Positions 44,574-54,890 of a stretch of DNA of 64,000 nucleotides are shown piece after piece (position 1 is the stretch's first letter; every line of letters starts with the position of its first letter). A program made the translations under genes and the position numbers. The DNA is from Clostridioides difficile. Its GTDB lineage: Bacteria; Bacillota; Clostridia; Peptostreptococcales; Peptostreptococcaceae. Where the stretch lies: positions 3,224,001 through 3,288,000 of the forward strand of contig CP103804.1 in the NCBI GenBank assembly GCA_024919175.1. Reading direction: 5' to 3'. Under the pieces are notes generated by a model. The model was not told where the DNA came from, did not search any database, and was given only the letters and a program-made list of their open reading frames with translations.

Positions 44574-45728
44574 TTACTCTTCTTCTTTGAAATTATCATC
44601 TGAGATATCTAACTCATCTTGATTGATAAATTCAGCTTTAATACCCTCATCTTCTATTTCTTTGGAATTTTCAAGATTTATCATTTCTTGTTCTGCTTGA
44701 GATTCGCTCTTAATATCTATCTTCCAGTTTGTCAATTTTGCTGCAAGTCTTGCATTTTGGCCTTCTTTACCTATAGCAAGTGATAACTGATAATCCGGAA
44801 CAATAACTAAGGCAGATTTTTCATCTTCATTTATATCTACTTTAACAACTTTTGATGGGCTAAGCGCTGCTGATATAAACTCTGCTGGATTTTCACTATA
44901 TTTTATTATATCTATTTTTTCATCACCAAGTTCATCCACTATATTTTTTACTCTAAGTCCTTTTGGACCTACACAAGCTCCAATTGGGTCTATTTTTTCA
45001 TCTATAGATCTTACTGCCATTTTAGTTCTTGAACCAGCTTCTCTTGCTACTGATTTTATTTGAACTATACCCTCATATATTTCAGGAACTTCTTCTTCAA
45101 ATAATCTCTTTACTAGACCTGGATGACTTCTTGATACAACTATTTGAGGTCCTTTGTTAGTCTTTTTAACTTCAAGTATATAGAATTTTATTTTTTGACC
45201 TGCTTTGTAATTTTCAAATGGGATTTGTTCACTTTGAGTCATTATCCCTTCTATTCTTCCAAGATTTACATAAACAATATTTTTATTTGCTCTAGCAACT
45301 TCTCCTGTAACAATTTCATTTTCTTTTTCTATAAATTCATTATACACTATTTCTCTCTCAGCTTCTCTTATTCTTTGAACAACTACTTGTTTTGCTGTCT
45401 GAGCTGCAATTCTTCCAAAGTTTTTAGGTGTAACTTCATGCTCTATAATATCCCCCAATTCATAATTAGGATTTATCTCTCTAGCGTCTGCTAACTCTAT
45501 TTCTAAAAAAGTATCATATAGGTCTGATTCATCAACAACTACTCTTTGAGAAAATACTTTTATATCTCCTTTGTCTCTATCAAACTCAACTCTAACATTT
45601 TGTGCTGAACCAAAGTTTTTTTTGTATGCAGTTAAAAGAGCTTGCTCTATAGTATCTATAAGTATTTCTTTATCTATACCTCTATCAACTACTAATTCAT
45701 TTAGTGCTTCCATAAATTCATGATTCAT
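44574..45728 (-). CDS. nusA: Transcription elongation/termination factor NusA
   Basis: Binds RNA polymerase and affects pausing, termination and antitermination. The 384-residue protein has the N-terminal polymerase-binding domain, an S1 domain (about 135-200), KH1 (IGACVGPKGLRVKNI) and KH2 (LAIGKEGQNARLAAKLT), and a short acidic tail. It lacks the E. coli C-terminal repeats, as usual for Firmicutes. Confidence 0.97.
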   Translation of the reverse strand: MNHEFMEALNELVVDRGIDKEILIDTIEQALLTAYKKNFGSAQNVRVEFDRDKGDIKVFSQRVVVDESDLYDTFLEIELADAREINPNYELGDIIEHEVTPKNFGRIAAQTAKQVVVQRIREAEREIVYNEFIEKENEIVTGEVARANKNIVYVNLGRIEGIMTQSEQIPFENYKAGQKIKFYILEVKKTNKGPQIVVSRSHPGLVKRLFEEEVPEIYEGIVQIKSVAREAGSRTKMAVRSIDEKIDPIGACVGPKGLRVKNIVDELGDEKIDIIKYSENPAEFISAALSPSKVVKVDINEDEKSALVIVPDYQLSLAIGKEGQNARLAAKLTNWKIDIKSESQAEQEMINLENSKEIEDEGIKAEFINQDELDISDDNFKEEE

Positions 45729-45757
45729 TTTTTATTTCCTCCCTATTTAATATACCA

Positions 45758-46219
45758 CTAAAACTTTATTGCTAATCTAACAATAGCAACATCTTTTCTA
45801 TTAAATTCCATTTCTTCACCATTTATAATGACTTTTATATTATTATCTTCTGTTAATCCTACAAGTTCACCTTCAAATTGTTTACATCCATTTAATGGCT
45901 TATATAATTTTAAATCTACATCTCTACCTTGGTATCTAGCAAAGTCTCTGTCTTTTCTTAATGCTCTATCAAGCCCTGGAGAAGATACTTCTAAAAAATA
46001 ATTCTCTTTTATAGGGTCTTTTTCGTCTAATATTGGGCTTAGTTCTCTACTAACTAATTCACATTCATTTAAAGATATTCCTTCTTCTTTATCTATGTAT
46101 ACTCTTAAGTAGTATTCTCCCGCTTCTTTTACATATTCAACATCAACCATTTCAAATCCATGTTCATCCGTTATTTTAGTTACAATTTCTTCAATTGCTG
46201 CTTCTAAATCTTTTTTCAT
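45758..46219 (-). CDS. rimP: Ribosome maturation factor RimP
   Basis: Needed for 30S maturation. The 153-residue protein has the N-terminal alpha/beta domain (YYLRVYIDKEEGISLNECE, VSSPGLDRALRKDRDF) and a C-terminal SH3-like barrel. It is the first gene of the nusA-infB operon. The polC terminator lies directly upstream, so a promoter is expected between about 46220 and 46330. Confidence 0.95.
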   Translation of the reverse strand: MKKDLEAAIEEIVTKITDEHGFEMVDVEYVKEAGEYYLRVYIDKEEGISLNECELVSRELSPILDEKDPIKENYFLEVSSPGLDRALRKDRDFARYQGRDVDLKLYKPLNGCKQFEGELVGLTEDNNIKVIINGEEMEFNRKDVAIVRLAIKF

Positions 46220-46330
46220 TAAATTACCTCCTATTCAATTGTAAATGACTAGCTTAATTTTATTAAATAATTTTTAAATTAAATGTATTTAATAAAATTA
46301 AACTAGTTCTTAATAATATATTTAAAATAA

Positions 46331-46357
46331 AAGAGTGAGAACAGCGGTCTCACTCTT
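46331..46357 (-). terminator. polC terminator
   Basis: AAGAGTGAGA pairs with TCTCACTCTT around a 7-base loop. The minus strand exits into TTTTATTTTAAA, about 75 bases past the polC stop. Confidence 0.85.
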
Positions 46358-46431
46358 AGTTTCTGCAAAGTATACTATTTTCTATACTATGATATCATAA
46401 AATTCTTTTATTTGCAACTTTTTGAACTAAC

Positions 46432-49400
46432 CTAAAACAGTGACAATTGGTTTTCATCGCTCATATTTTCAAGTGAACCATGATTAGTAAGTGTTTCTAT
46501 TACTGTTTTTGATACTTTTGTTCTCTTTCTTAAATCTTCTTTTGATATAAATTCACCATTTTTTCTTTCATTTTGAATATTTAAAGCTGCATTTCCTCCA
46601 AGACCTTGTATTGCAGCCATTGGTGGCAGTAATGTTTTTTCTCCAACAACTATAAAGTCGCTTGCATCTGATTTATATATATCGACTGGTAACAACTTTA
46701 TCCCTCTCGCATACATTTCAAGTGCAACTTCTAATACAGTCAGCATACCTTTTTCCTTTGTAGTTGCATCATTTCCCAATGCTTCAATCTCATTTATCTT
46801 TGATTTTATGGTGTCCAAACCTTTAACAATTAAATCTGCATCAAAATCTTCCACCTTTGTAGTAAAATAAGTTGCATAAAAGGCTTCTGGGTAATGTACT
46901 TTACAATATGCAATTCTAAATGAGGTCATAACATAAGCAACAGCATGTGCTTTGGGGAACATATATTTAATCTTTTTACATGAACCTATATACCATTCTG
47001 GAACATTATTTTTCTTCATTTCTTCGATATGTTCTGGTTTTAAACCTTTCCCTTTTCTTACACTTTCCATTATTGTAAAACTCATCTTAGGAGGTAACCC
47101 TTTAAATATTAAATAGTTCATTATGTCATCTCGTGTAGATATAACATCTTTTAATCCCACTATATCTTCTCTAACTAAATCTTGTGCATTATTTACCCAA
47201 ACATCCGTACCATGAGAAAGACCAGATATACGTACAAGCTCTGCAAATGTAGTTGGTTTTGTGTCAAGTAGCATTTGTCGTACAAACTTAGTTCCAAATT
47301 CAGGTACAGCAAGACATCCTATCGGGCAATTTATCTCTTCTGGCGTAACTCCTAACGCTTCTGTAGATGTAAATAAAGACATAGTCTCTTCATCATCTAG
47401 AGGAATTTCTGTTATATTTATCCCAGTAATATCTTCAAGCATTCTTATGATAGTAGGACCGTCGTGTCCAAGTATGTCAAGTTTAAGTATCCTACCACTT
47501 ATTGAATGATAATCAAAGTGAGTAGTTATAACACCACAAGAAGTATCATTTGCTGGATATTGTATAGGTGTAAAATCGTATACATCTTTATAATCTGGTA
47601 TAACCATAACTCCACCTGGATGCTGTCCTGAAGTTCTTTTTACTCCAGTACACCCATTTGAGAGTCTAAGCACCTCTGCATTTGGTACACTTATATTATT
47701 TTCTTCCACATATTTTCTTGCATATCCAAAAGCTGTTTTTTCTGCTACAGTACCTATAGTACCTGCTCTATATACATATCCCTCTCCAAATAATTCTTCA
47801 GTGTATTTGTGGATTGTTGGCTGATAATTTCCTGAGAAATTTAAATCTATATCTGGTTCTTTATCACCTTCAAAACCTAAGAATACTTCAAATGGAATGT
47901 CATGACCATTTTTAGCAAGTTTTCTTCCACATTTTGGACAATCCTTATCTGGCAAGTCAACACCTGACCCCCATTCACCTATTTCATAAAAAAAGGAATA
48001 TTTACAATCTTCATTTTCACAAATATAGTGAGCTGGTAGAGGATTAACTTCTGTTATATCACTCATAGTAGCTGCAAATGATGAACCAACAGAGCCTCTT
48101 GAACCAACCAAATATCCATCTGAAAGAGATTTTGCAACTAGTTTTTGAGCTATGATATACATGACTGCATATCCATTACTTATTATTGAATTTAATTCTC
48201 TATCCAATCTCTTTTGAACTATTTCTGGTATTGGTTCTCCATAAATCCGCTTAGCTTTTTCATAGCACATTTCCCTTAACTCTACATCTGAACCTTCTAT
48301 AATTGGTGGATATGTATCGTCTGGTATAGGTTTTATATTTTCAACCATATCAGCAATCAAATTACTATTTTCAACAACAACTTCATAGGCTAATTCTTCT
48401 CCAAGATAACTAAACTCCTCCAACATTTCATCTGTTGTTCTAAAATGCAAATAAGTCTCTTCTTCATCTACCTTAAATCCTTGAGAATACTTTAGAACTT
48501 TTCTTAAAACAGCTTCATGCTTATCTAAAAAATGAACATCTCCAGTAGCTACTGGAATTTTATTAAACCTCTTAGCTGTATCAATTAATTTTCGATTTAA
48601 TTCTCTTAGCTCTTCTTCATCCTTTACTTCTCCTTTATCAATCATAAACTTATTGTTATCTATAGGCATCACTTCTATATAATCATATAAATCTATTATC
48701 TTTTTCATTTCTTCATCAGATACATTTTTCTTTACAGCTTGAAAAACAACCCCTGCTTCACAAGCTGAACCAATTATGAGACCTTCCTTATACTCATTTA
48801 AAATACTTCTAAGTATTCTTGGTGCTCTAAAAAAATGATTTACATGTGCATCTGAAATTATTTTATATAAGTTTTTTATACCTACAGAATTTTTTGCTAT
48901 CAAAGTTATATGATTTGTACTAAGCTTTGTATAATCAATTTTTCCAAGAATATTATTAACATCGCTTAAAGTTTTTGCACCTTTTTCTGTAAGCATCTGT
49001 AAAAATTTATTAAATATAAGTGCAGTTGCCTCTGCATCATCAACTGCTCTATGATGATTCAAAAGAGGTATACCAAGCGCTTTAGCAACAACATTTAATC
49101 TATGTCTTTTTAAATTTGGAAGCATTACTCTGGCTAACATAAGTGTATCTACTTTTTTGTGATTATACATTATCCCCTGTTCTCTACACTTTTGTGATAT
49201 AAATCCAGTATCAAATTCCGCATTATGCGCCACTAGTACACTATCTCCAACAAACTCCATAAATCTTGGAAGAACTTCTTCAATAGTTGGCTTATCTTTA
49301 ATCAATTCATTAGTTATTCCTGTTAATTCTTGTATCTTATACGAAATATCTTTTTCAGGATTTATCAATTCACTAAATCTATCTACAATTTTAAAATTTT

Positions 49401-50730
49401 CTATTTTTACAGCACCAATTTCAGTTATTTTATCGTTTGTATTAGAAAATCCAGTAGTCTCTATATCAAATACAACAAATGTCTGAGAAAGTTCTTTGTC
49501 ATTTGCATCTTCTATAATAAGAGAATCATCTTCAACTAAATACCCTTCTACTCCATAAAGTATTTTTATGTTGTTTGCCTTACCAGCATTCATAGCATCT
49601 GGGAACCCCTGTACAACACCATGGTCTGTTATGGCAATCGCTGGATGACCCCATTTGGCTGCACGTTCTACAAGTTTTTTAACAGAACAAATAGCATCCA
49701 TAGAAGACATCTGAGTATGTGCATGAAGTTCTACCCTTTTTTCCTCTGAAATATCTTTTCTCTCTGGTCTAGTTTCTTGCCTAATTCCACTAATCATCAT
49801 ACTAATTTCTCTTTGATATGTATCATAAACTATATCACCTTTAAGTTTTAAATAAGCTCCTTTTTTAACATTTTCAAGTACTCCATCTTTATTTGTATCT
49901 GTTAAAAATAGCTTACAACTTATTGAACTAGTATAATCTGTAATTGATGCTATCATAAGTATTTTTCCATTTTTAAGTTCTTTAGTTTCAACATCAAATA
50001 TATCCCCAACAACTGCAACTGTTCCAGAAGATGCATTTAATTCAGATATATTTTCAATCATAGCATTTGCATTATCTCCATAGACTAAATTCTCATCAAC
50101 TTCTGATTTAATAACATAGCCTTCTTCTTCATTTTCTTCACACTTATTAATTTGTCCAATTTCTAATGCTCTAATTTTTTCTTCCATTTCTCTATCATTT
50201 ATTCTTATGAGTCTTTCTAAATTTACCTTTTCATCAACAGCTTTTTCAATAGTTATATCTAAGTCTAATCCTAATTCTTCACTAAGAACAGTTTTAAGTA
50301 CATGAACTACATTTTTTCTTATTAATCTCTCATAAAATATACCCTTTGGTAATTTTATTTTTAATTCTTCATCCAAACAAAGAAATTCAACTTGCTTATA
50401 CCATCCTGCAATGGATGGACACAAGTACTTTAATATATATAAGATATTACTCCAATATTTTTTTATAACATCTTTGTTAGATTTTCTCTCAAACCCAGTA
50501 AATCTTATTTTCATCTTTATATCTTTAAAGTAATCAAGCTTATACATCAATTCTTCTCTAAATTTATCTAAAAGTTCATGAGAAACAATATCTTTAGATG
50601 TTAGGTGAAAGTAAACAATTTTATTCTCTTTAAAATAAACTACTCTATTTATGTAAACTTCCTTAAGTTGTTTTCCAAGACCACTGTTATTAATTTCTAA
50701 TTTATCTAAATATTCCTTAACACTTTCCAT
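46432..50730 (-). CDS. polC: DNA polymerase III alpha subunit, PolC type
   Basis: The main replicative polymerase of low-GC Gram-positives. The 1432-residue protein has an N-terminal domain, an OB-fold region (about 230-320), a PHP domain (VELHAHTQMSSMDAI) split by a DnaQ-like 3'-5' proofreading exonuclease (VFDIETTGFSN...AHNAEFDTGF), and the polymerase core with the catalytic acidic motif PDIDLNFSG. A zinc finger (CENEDC...CPKCGRK) precedes the catalytic site. It is full length and intact. The ATG at 50730 follows an AGAAAGGAGG-like SD. It stands alone between acd and the nusA operon. Confidence 0.98.
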   Translation of the reverse strand: MESVKEYLDKLEINNSGLGKQLKEVYINRVVYFKENKIVYFHLTSKDIVSHELLDKFREELMYKLDYFKDIKMKIRFTGFERKSNKDVIKKYWSNILYILKYLCPSIAGWYKQVEFLCLDEELKIKLPKGIFYERLIRKNVVHVLKTVLSEELGLDLDITIEKAVDEKVNLERLIRINDREMEEKIRALEIGQINKCEENEEEGYVIKSEVDENLVYGDNANAMIENISELNASSGTVAVVGDIFDVETKELKNGKILMIASITDYTSSISCKLFLTDTNKDGVLENVKKGAYLKLKGDIVYDTYQREISMMISGIRQETRPERKDISEEKRVELHAHTQMSSMDAICSVKKLVERAAKWGHPAIAITDHGVVQGFPDAMNAGKANNIKILYGVEGYLVEDDSLIIEDANDKELSQTFVVFDIETTGFSNTNDKITEIGAVKIENFKIVDRFSELINPEKDISYKIQELTGITNELIKDKPTIEEVLPRFMEFVGDSVLVAHNAEFDTGFISQKCREQGIMYNHKKVDTLMLARVMLPNLKRHRLNVVAKALGIPLLNHHRAVDDAEATALIFNKFLQMLTEKGAKTLSDVNNILGKIDYTKLSTNHITLIAKNSVGIKNLYKIISDAHVNHFFRAPRILRSILNEYKEGLIIGSACEAGVVFQAVKKNVSDEEMKKIIDLYDYIEVMPIDNNKFMIDKGEVKDEEELRELNRKLIDTAKRFNKIPVATGDVHFLDKHEAVLRKVLKYSQGFKVDEEETYLHFRTTDEMLEEFSYLGEELAYEVVVENSNLIADMVENIKPIPDDTYPPIIEGSDVELREMCYEKAKRIYGEPIPEIVQKRLDRELNSIISNGYAVMYIIAQKLVAKSLSDGYLVGSRGSVGSSFAATMSDITEVNPLPAHYICENEDCKYSFFYEIGEWGSGVDLPDKDCPKCGRKLAKNGHDIPFEVFLGFEGDKEPDIDLNFSGNYQPTIHKYTEELFGEGYVYRAGTIGTVAEKTAFGYARKYVEENNISVPNAEVLRLSNGCTGVKRTSGQHPGGVMVIPDYKDVYDFTPIQYPANDTSCGVITTHFDYHSISGRILKLDILGHDGPTIIRMLEDITGINITEIPLDDEETMSLFTSTEALGVTPEEINCPIGCLAVPEFGTKFVRQMLLDTKPTTFAELVRISGLSHGTDVWVNNAQDLVREDIVGLKDVISTRDDIMNYLIFKGLPPKMSFTIMESVRKGKGLKPEHIEEMKKNNVPEWYIGSCKKIKYMFPKAHAVAYVMTSFRIAYCKVHYPEAFYATYFTTKVEDFDADLIVKGLDTIKSKINEIEALGNDATTKEKGMLTVLEVALEMYARGIKLLPVDIYKSDASDFIVVGEKTLLPPMAAIQGLGGNAALNIQNERKNGEFISKEDLRKRTKVSKTVIETLTNHGSLENMSDENQLSLF

Positions 50731-50879
50731 TTATATCCTCCTTTCTTAAAGTTATATATATATTATTACCACTTTTTCTCTATTTCTACCTATTACTCAC
50801 TTATATTTACTTAGAATTAATATTATAACATAAAAATTTTGCTAATATTAATGTTTATATCTTGTAAATTATATACAAA

Positions 50880-50933
50880 AAGACTACAGATAATTTAAAC
50901 AAAATGAAAAACTACCCATAGTCTATATTTTTT
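50880..50933 (-). terminator. Probable acd terminator
   Basis: Minus strand AGACTA pairs with TAGTCT, with a possible inner GGTAG/CTGT segment, followed by TTTTTG. The stem is short, so this is only moderately convincing. Confidence 0.5.
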
Positions 50934-50943
50934 TACTTATGCA

Positions 50944-52773
50944 TTACTTGTATTGTGGCACTTCAAAGACTAAACTACTTCCACCACCATAAAGGCCAAT
51001 TAAATTTTCCATAATACCAGAAATTCCATTAGCCCAATTTACATCAGTTGCATATTGGTGCCATGTATAATCATAATTCCACTTCATCTTGTAAATAGTA
51101 TTTTGATTGTACTTAGAGCTATTTACATAGTTTTGAGATATCCATTTTGCAGAACCATCTATTGTAGCTTCAATACTAGTCCATCCATTAGAATATGCTG
51201 CCTCTGCTCCTGAAACATTAGCACTTTTATCTATTGCTCCTATCCCAAAAAAATTATACACTTTAACTGGATTACTAAGAGCTTGTCCCTTATAAGAAGT
51301 TAATGTTTGACCCTGTGCAAGTGTAGATTTACCATAAGCAGTTTCCCACATAGCATGAGATACTAGATATACTACATCTATATTATACTTTTTAGCAGCA
51401 TTTATAAATGCTGCTCCTTGATTCTTAAATACACTCGAAGATAATCCATTAAGATACGAATTTAAACTTGATTCTGATATACCACCTCTATAACTATTAA
51501 TCTTCAAAAATTGCATCATACCTTTTGTAGTATTTGTAAAGTTTTTAGGATTTAAATAATATTCTATATCACTTGAACTAGCATTTACAAATGAACTTGT
51601 CCTTTGTGCTGAAAATGTGCTAAATTCAGGACTTGGAGTACTTTTTCTATTACCTGGAGCTATTACATTTCCTCCTGCTGCTGCCTTCTCAGCCTGTTTA
51701 CTTATATGAGAAGCTAACGTATAGCTTAGAGATTTGTAATCAATCTTAGCCCCACTTATATTTGCCATACCATTTACTTGTCCTGAAGTTGTAGAATCAT
51801 TATTTCCATTATTATTGGAATTATTGTTTGAGTTATTATTATTTGCATTGTTATCTGATGTATCTGTTGAATTAGACAAATAATTCCCCACAACAAAGGC
51901 TTCTTTATTATTAAAATTAATTTTAGCCCATCCACTACTTTCTGACAGCACAGTCACTTTACTTCCTTTATAGACCTTTCCTAACTTACTATATGTAGAA
52001 CCTGGACCACTTCTTACATTTAATGAAGCTGTATTTACAAATTTATTAGTATCTTTTTTATCAGTACCTTGGTTAGAATCATTTGTATTGCTCTGACCTG
52101 CATCTGATAAATACATACTAGATACATATCCATCTTTCCCATTATACTTTATTTTTGACCATCCATTAGATTCTGATATTACTTCTACCTTACTTCCTTT
52201 TGGCAACTTTCCTAATACACCATAGCTTGTATTTGGACCACTTCTTACATTTAATGAAGTTGTATTTACTTGCTTAGTTTTTGATTTATTAGTTGAACTT
52301 GATACATCTGCTAGATAAGAACTAGATACATACCCTAATCTTCCATCATATTTTATTTTTGACCACCCATTACTTTCAGATATTACTTCTACTTTTTGGC
52401 CTTTTTTTAATACAGTTATAACTCTATAGCTTGTTCCTGCTCCATTTCTCATATTTAAACTATTTGAAGTTACTTGTTTTTCTTTATTTGTAGATGTTCT
52501 TAAAAAATCATCATTAGATTTTGCTATATATTTTGATGAAGCCCAACCTTCTTGTCCAGATTCAGCTTTTATTTTATACCATCCATTAGAAGAGTCTTTT
52601 ATTAAAACTTTATCATCTTTTTTAGCAACAAAAGATATGCTACTTTCGGCAGTTGGTTCATTTCTTACATTTAAATAATTTATAGTCACTATACCTATTT
52701 CTCCATCAGCATGTGCATTTACCATCGTTAATGGTAATACAGCTAATGTTGCTAAAGCTGCTTTTTTCTTCAC
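50944..52773 (-). CDS. acd: Autolysin Acd: SH3 repeats plus N-acetylglucosaminidase
   Basis: The 609-residue secreted cell-wall hydrolase has a signal peptide (about 1-22, cut after NAHA), four bacterial SH3 repeats (starting near 27, 100, 170 and 248; each with an N/V-R-N/S motif such as VRNEPT, MRNGAG, VRSGPN, VRSGPG) for wall binding, an Asn/Ser-rich linker, and a C-terminal glucosaminidase domain (VSHAMWETAYGKSTLAQG, with catalytic Glu). The domain order matches the C. difficile autolysin Acd as I recall it. The start codon is GTG with a GGGGGAAG SD. Confidence 0.92.
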   Translation of the reverse strand: MKKKAALATLAVLPLTMVNAHADGEIGIVTINYLNVRNEPTAESSISFVAKKDDKVLIKDSSNGWYKIKAESGQEGWASSKYIAKSNDDFLRTSTNKEKQVTSNSLNMRNGAGTSYRVITVLKKGQKVEVISESNGWSKIKYDGRLGYVSSSYLADVSSSTNKSKTKQVNTTSLNVRSGPNTSYGVLGKLPKGSKVEVISESNGWSKIKYNGKDGYVSSMYLSDAGQSNTNDSNQGTDKKDTNKFVNTASLNVRSGPGSTYSKLGKVYKGSKVTVLSESSGWAKINFNNKEAFVVGNYLSNSTDTSDNNANNNNSNNNSNNNGNNDSTTSGQVNGMANISGAKIDYKSLSYTLASHISKQAEKAAAGGNVIAPGNRKSTPSPEFSTFSAQRTSSFVNASSSDIEYYLNPKNFTNTTKGMMQFLKINSYRGGISESSLNSYLNGLSSSVFKNQGAAFINAAKKYNIDVVYLVSHAMWETAYGKSTLAQGQTLTSYKGQALSNPVKVYNFFGIGAIDKSANVSGAEAAYSNGWTSIEATIDGSAKWISQNYVNSSKYNQNTIYKMKWNYDYTWHQYATDVNWANGISGIMENLIGLYGGGSSLVFEVPQYK

Positions 52774-53087
52774 TTACTTCCCCCGCCCTTCTTTTAACAC
52801 TAAAACAATTTTAATATAATTATACGACAACTTATGATTTTAGTAAATATTGTCTATTTATATTATGTATACATTTTATTTATACTTTCTTTATTTTCAT
52901 TTGTGATTTTAATCTACATATTTATATATTGAAAAATATAAATTTTTTTAGCTCATATAATCTCATTTATGCCCACTCTTCAAATTGATTTGTAAAACAT
53001 TAAGAAAATCCTCAGAATCTAATAAAGTAACATAAACTTTATAATATGTAGTACAATCTATATATAATAATTTTGGAGGTGTAGATT
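52774..53087. other. 314-base divergent promoter region
   Basis: AT-rich spacer between divergent acd and the sirtuin gene. A TATAAT (53040-53045) about 42 bases before the sirtuin ATG is the only clear promoter element. I see no small ORF, repeat or RNA structure. Confidence 0.45.
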
Positions 53088-53825
53088 ATGGATGCAAATA
53101 ACCTAAAAGACTTAATATCTAATCACAATAATATAGTATTTTTTGGTGGAGCAGGTGTTTCAACTGAATCTAATATACCAGATTTTAGAAGCTCTACTGG
53201 ACTTTTTAGTCAAAAACTCAATAAACAATTTACTGCTGAGCAATTAGTTTCACATACTTTCTTTGTTAAATATCCAGAAGAATTTTTTGAATTCTATAAA
53301 GATAAACTAATATATCCTAATGCAAAACCTAATAATGCCCACATAGCTTTGGCAAAACTAGAAGAAATGGGAAAACTTAAAGCTGTTATAACTCAAAATA
53401 TTGATGGACTTCATCAAATGGCTGGAAGTAAGAATGTTTTAGAACTTCATGGTTCTGTACATAGAAACTACTGTACTAACTGTGGTAAATTTTTTAATTT
53501 AGAAGCTATGCTAAATCTAGGAGGTAATATTCCTCATTGTGATGATTGTGGCTCTATAGTAAAACCTGATGTAGTGCTTTATGAAGAAGCTCTTGACAGT
53601 GATGTTATTACTAAGACAATTTCTGCTATAAGTAATGCTGATTTACTGATTATAGGAGGTACATCATTAGCTGTATATCCAGCAGCTAGTTTTATAGATT
53701 ACTACAAAGGTAAATATATCGCTCTTATTAATAAAGCAAATACAGTTTATGATAAATCTGCATCTCTTGTAATTAATAGACCTATTGGAGAAGTTTTATA
53801 TGAAGCTGTATTAAGACAAATATAG
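53088..53825 (+). CDS. Sirtuin, NAD-dependent protein deacylase
   Basis: Removes acyl groups from lysines using NAD. The 245-residue class III/U-type sirtuin has GGAGVSTESNIPDFRS, TQNIDGLHQMAG (with catalytic His in ELHGSVH), and the zinc cysteines CTNCG and CDDCG. It is the CobB/SrtN type. The ATG at 53088 has GGAGG six to nine bases upstream. It is followed by the MazG-like gene 118 bases later. Confidence 0.93.
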   Translation: MDANNLKDLISNHNNIVFFGGAGVSTESNIPDFRSSTGLFSQKLNKQFTAEQLVSHTFFVKYPEEFFEFYKDKLIYPNAKPNNAHIALAKLEEMGKLKAVITQNIDGLHQMAGSKNVLELHGSVHRNYCTNCGKFFNLEAMLNLGGNIPHCDDCGSIVKPDVVLYEEALDSDVITKTISAISNADLLIIGGTSLAVYPAASFIDYYKGKYIALINKANTVYDKSASLVINRPIGEVLYEAVLRQI

Positions 53826-53943
53826 ATTTATTTCACTATTTTTATTATATATATGAGTTTTTATGTTGAATTTAAAGTTTGTTTTTAGTATTATTTTTGT
53901 TATGATGTTTTAGTATAAATATATAATTTGAAAGGAGCTTTTT

Positions 53944-54264
53944 ATGAAACTAAAAACTATATCTTTACCAGAACTTAATAATTTAGACCCAACACTTGAG
54001 TCTACATTTATCAAAATGGGTGAAGAGCAAGGCGAATTAGCTGAATGTATAGGCAAATTCAGAAATCTAAGTGGAGAAAATAATGACTTAGATGAAGTTG
54101 ATATTATAAAAAAAACTGCTAAAGAATTGATGGATGTAGCCCAAACATGTGTAACTATGATGTTTAAACTAGAAGAACAATATGGTATTAATCTTGATGA
54201 AATACGCAAAGAACATATAAAAAAACTAGAAAAAAGAGGCTACATAAAAAATATAGATAAGTAA
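53944..54264 (+). CDS. MazG-like nucleotide pyrophosphohydrolase-family protein
   Basis: The 106-residue protein has the all-helical MazG-type core with the metal motif EEQGELAECIG...ELMDVAQTC (E-x-x-E and E-x-x-D patterns). Small members hydrolyse damaged or excess nucleoside triphosphates; this one's substrate is unknown. AAAGGAGC precedes the ATG. It ends at a strong terminator. Confidence 0.8.
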   Translation: MKLKTISLPELNNLDPTLESTFIKMGEEQGELAECIGKFRNLSGENNDLDEVDIIKKTAKELMDVAQTCVTMMFKLEEQYGINLDEIRKEHIKKLEKRGYIKNIDK

Positions 54265-54339
54265 AAATTTTTGTTTAAATATTTATTAAAATAAATTTAA
54301 AATATAAAATATTTAATATCTATGTAGATTTGCTATTAA

Positions 54340-54385
54340 ATGGTATCTCAAAATTATTTTTTTTAAATCATAATTGAGATACCAT
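54340..54385. terminator. Terminator after the MazG-like gene
   Basis: ATGGTATCTCA (54340-54350) pairs with GAGATACCAT (to 54385), extended inward by AATTAT/ATAATT around a T-rich loop, and followed by CTTTTGTTTT. Confidence 0.85.
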
Positions 54386-54474
54386 CTTTTGTTTTATTTG
54401 TATATATTATTTAATGTTTTTATAAACAGTTAAATTTTATCAGTATAACAAATTTTGTTAGCAAAGTTTTATTT

Positions 54475-54624
54475 TTAACTTCTATACTGTTCTCTCTTAT
54501 TTTCATAAATTTTACTATATTCTTCTACAGCTTCATCCCATGCTTCTATATCTGTTATCCCCTTTTCAATTGCTAATAAATGAACTATCTCAGCTAACTT
54601 TGATGCTGATTCTATTATTCCCAT
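54475..54624 (-). CDS. Small 49-residue hypothetical protein
   Basis: A short gene, easily missed. ATG at 54624 with GAGGGTG six bases upstream, then 49 codons to TAA. The product starts MGIIESASKLAEIVHLL and reads as one or two amphipathic helices (acidic face, with Trp29 in IEAWDEAVEEY), ending in basic residues. Codon use is normal for this genome. No family recognised. It lies between convergent genes in a 626-base region and seems to have its own start signal, so I consider it real but not proven. Confidence 0.6.
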   Translation of the reverse strand: MGIIESASKLAEIVHLLAIEKGITDIEAWDEAVEEYSKIYENKREQYRS

Positions 54625-54890
54625 TTGTTACACCCTCTCTATTGTCAAATACTTACAAAAACTGTTAATTAGTTCTAATATTTGTTATTATTATTCCCCA
54701 AAACTTTAATAAATAAAAATATTTTTATTTTTTGACATGATTCTGATGTGCCACGAAATTTAAAAATTCTTACCTCTTTAAAATTTCTATATAAAATCTT
54801 AACTTTATTAAATTTTTTATATATTAAATTGATAGAGGATGAATATATTTATATAGGTACATATTAATTTATTATAGGAGAGAATGCTCT

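Noticed and set aside
45144..45494. 116-codon open frame antisense to nusA
   Set aside because: Phe/Tyr/Ile-rich translation typical of the reverse of an AT-rich gene, no SD, entirely inside the well-supported nusA gene.
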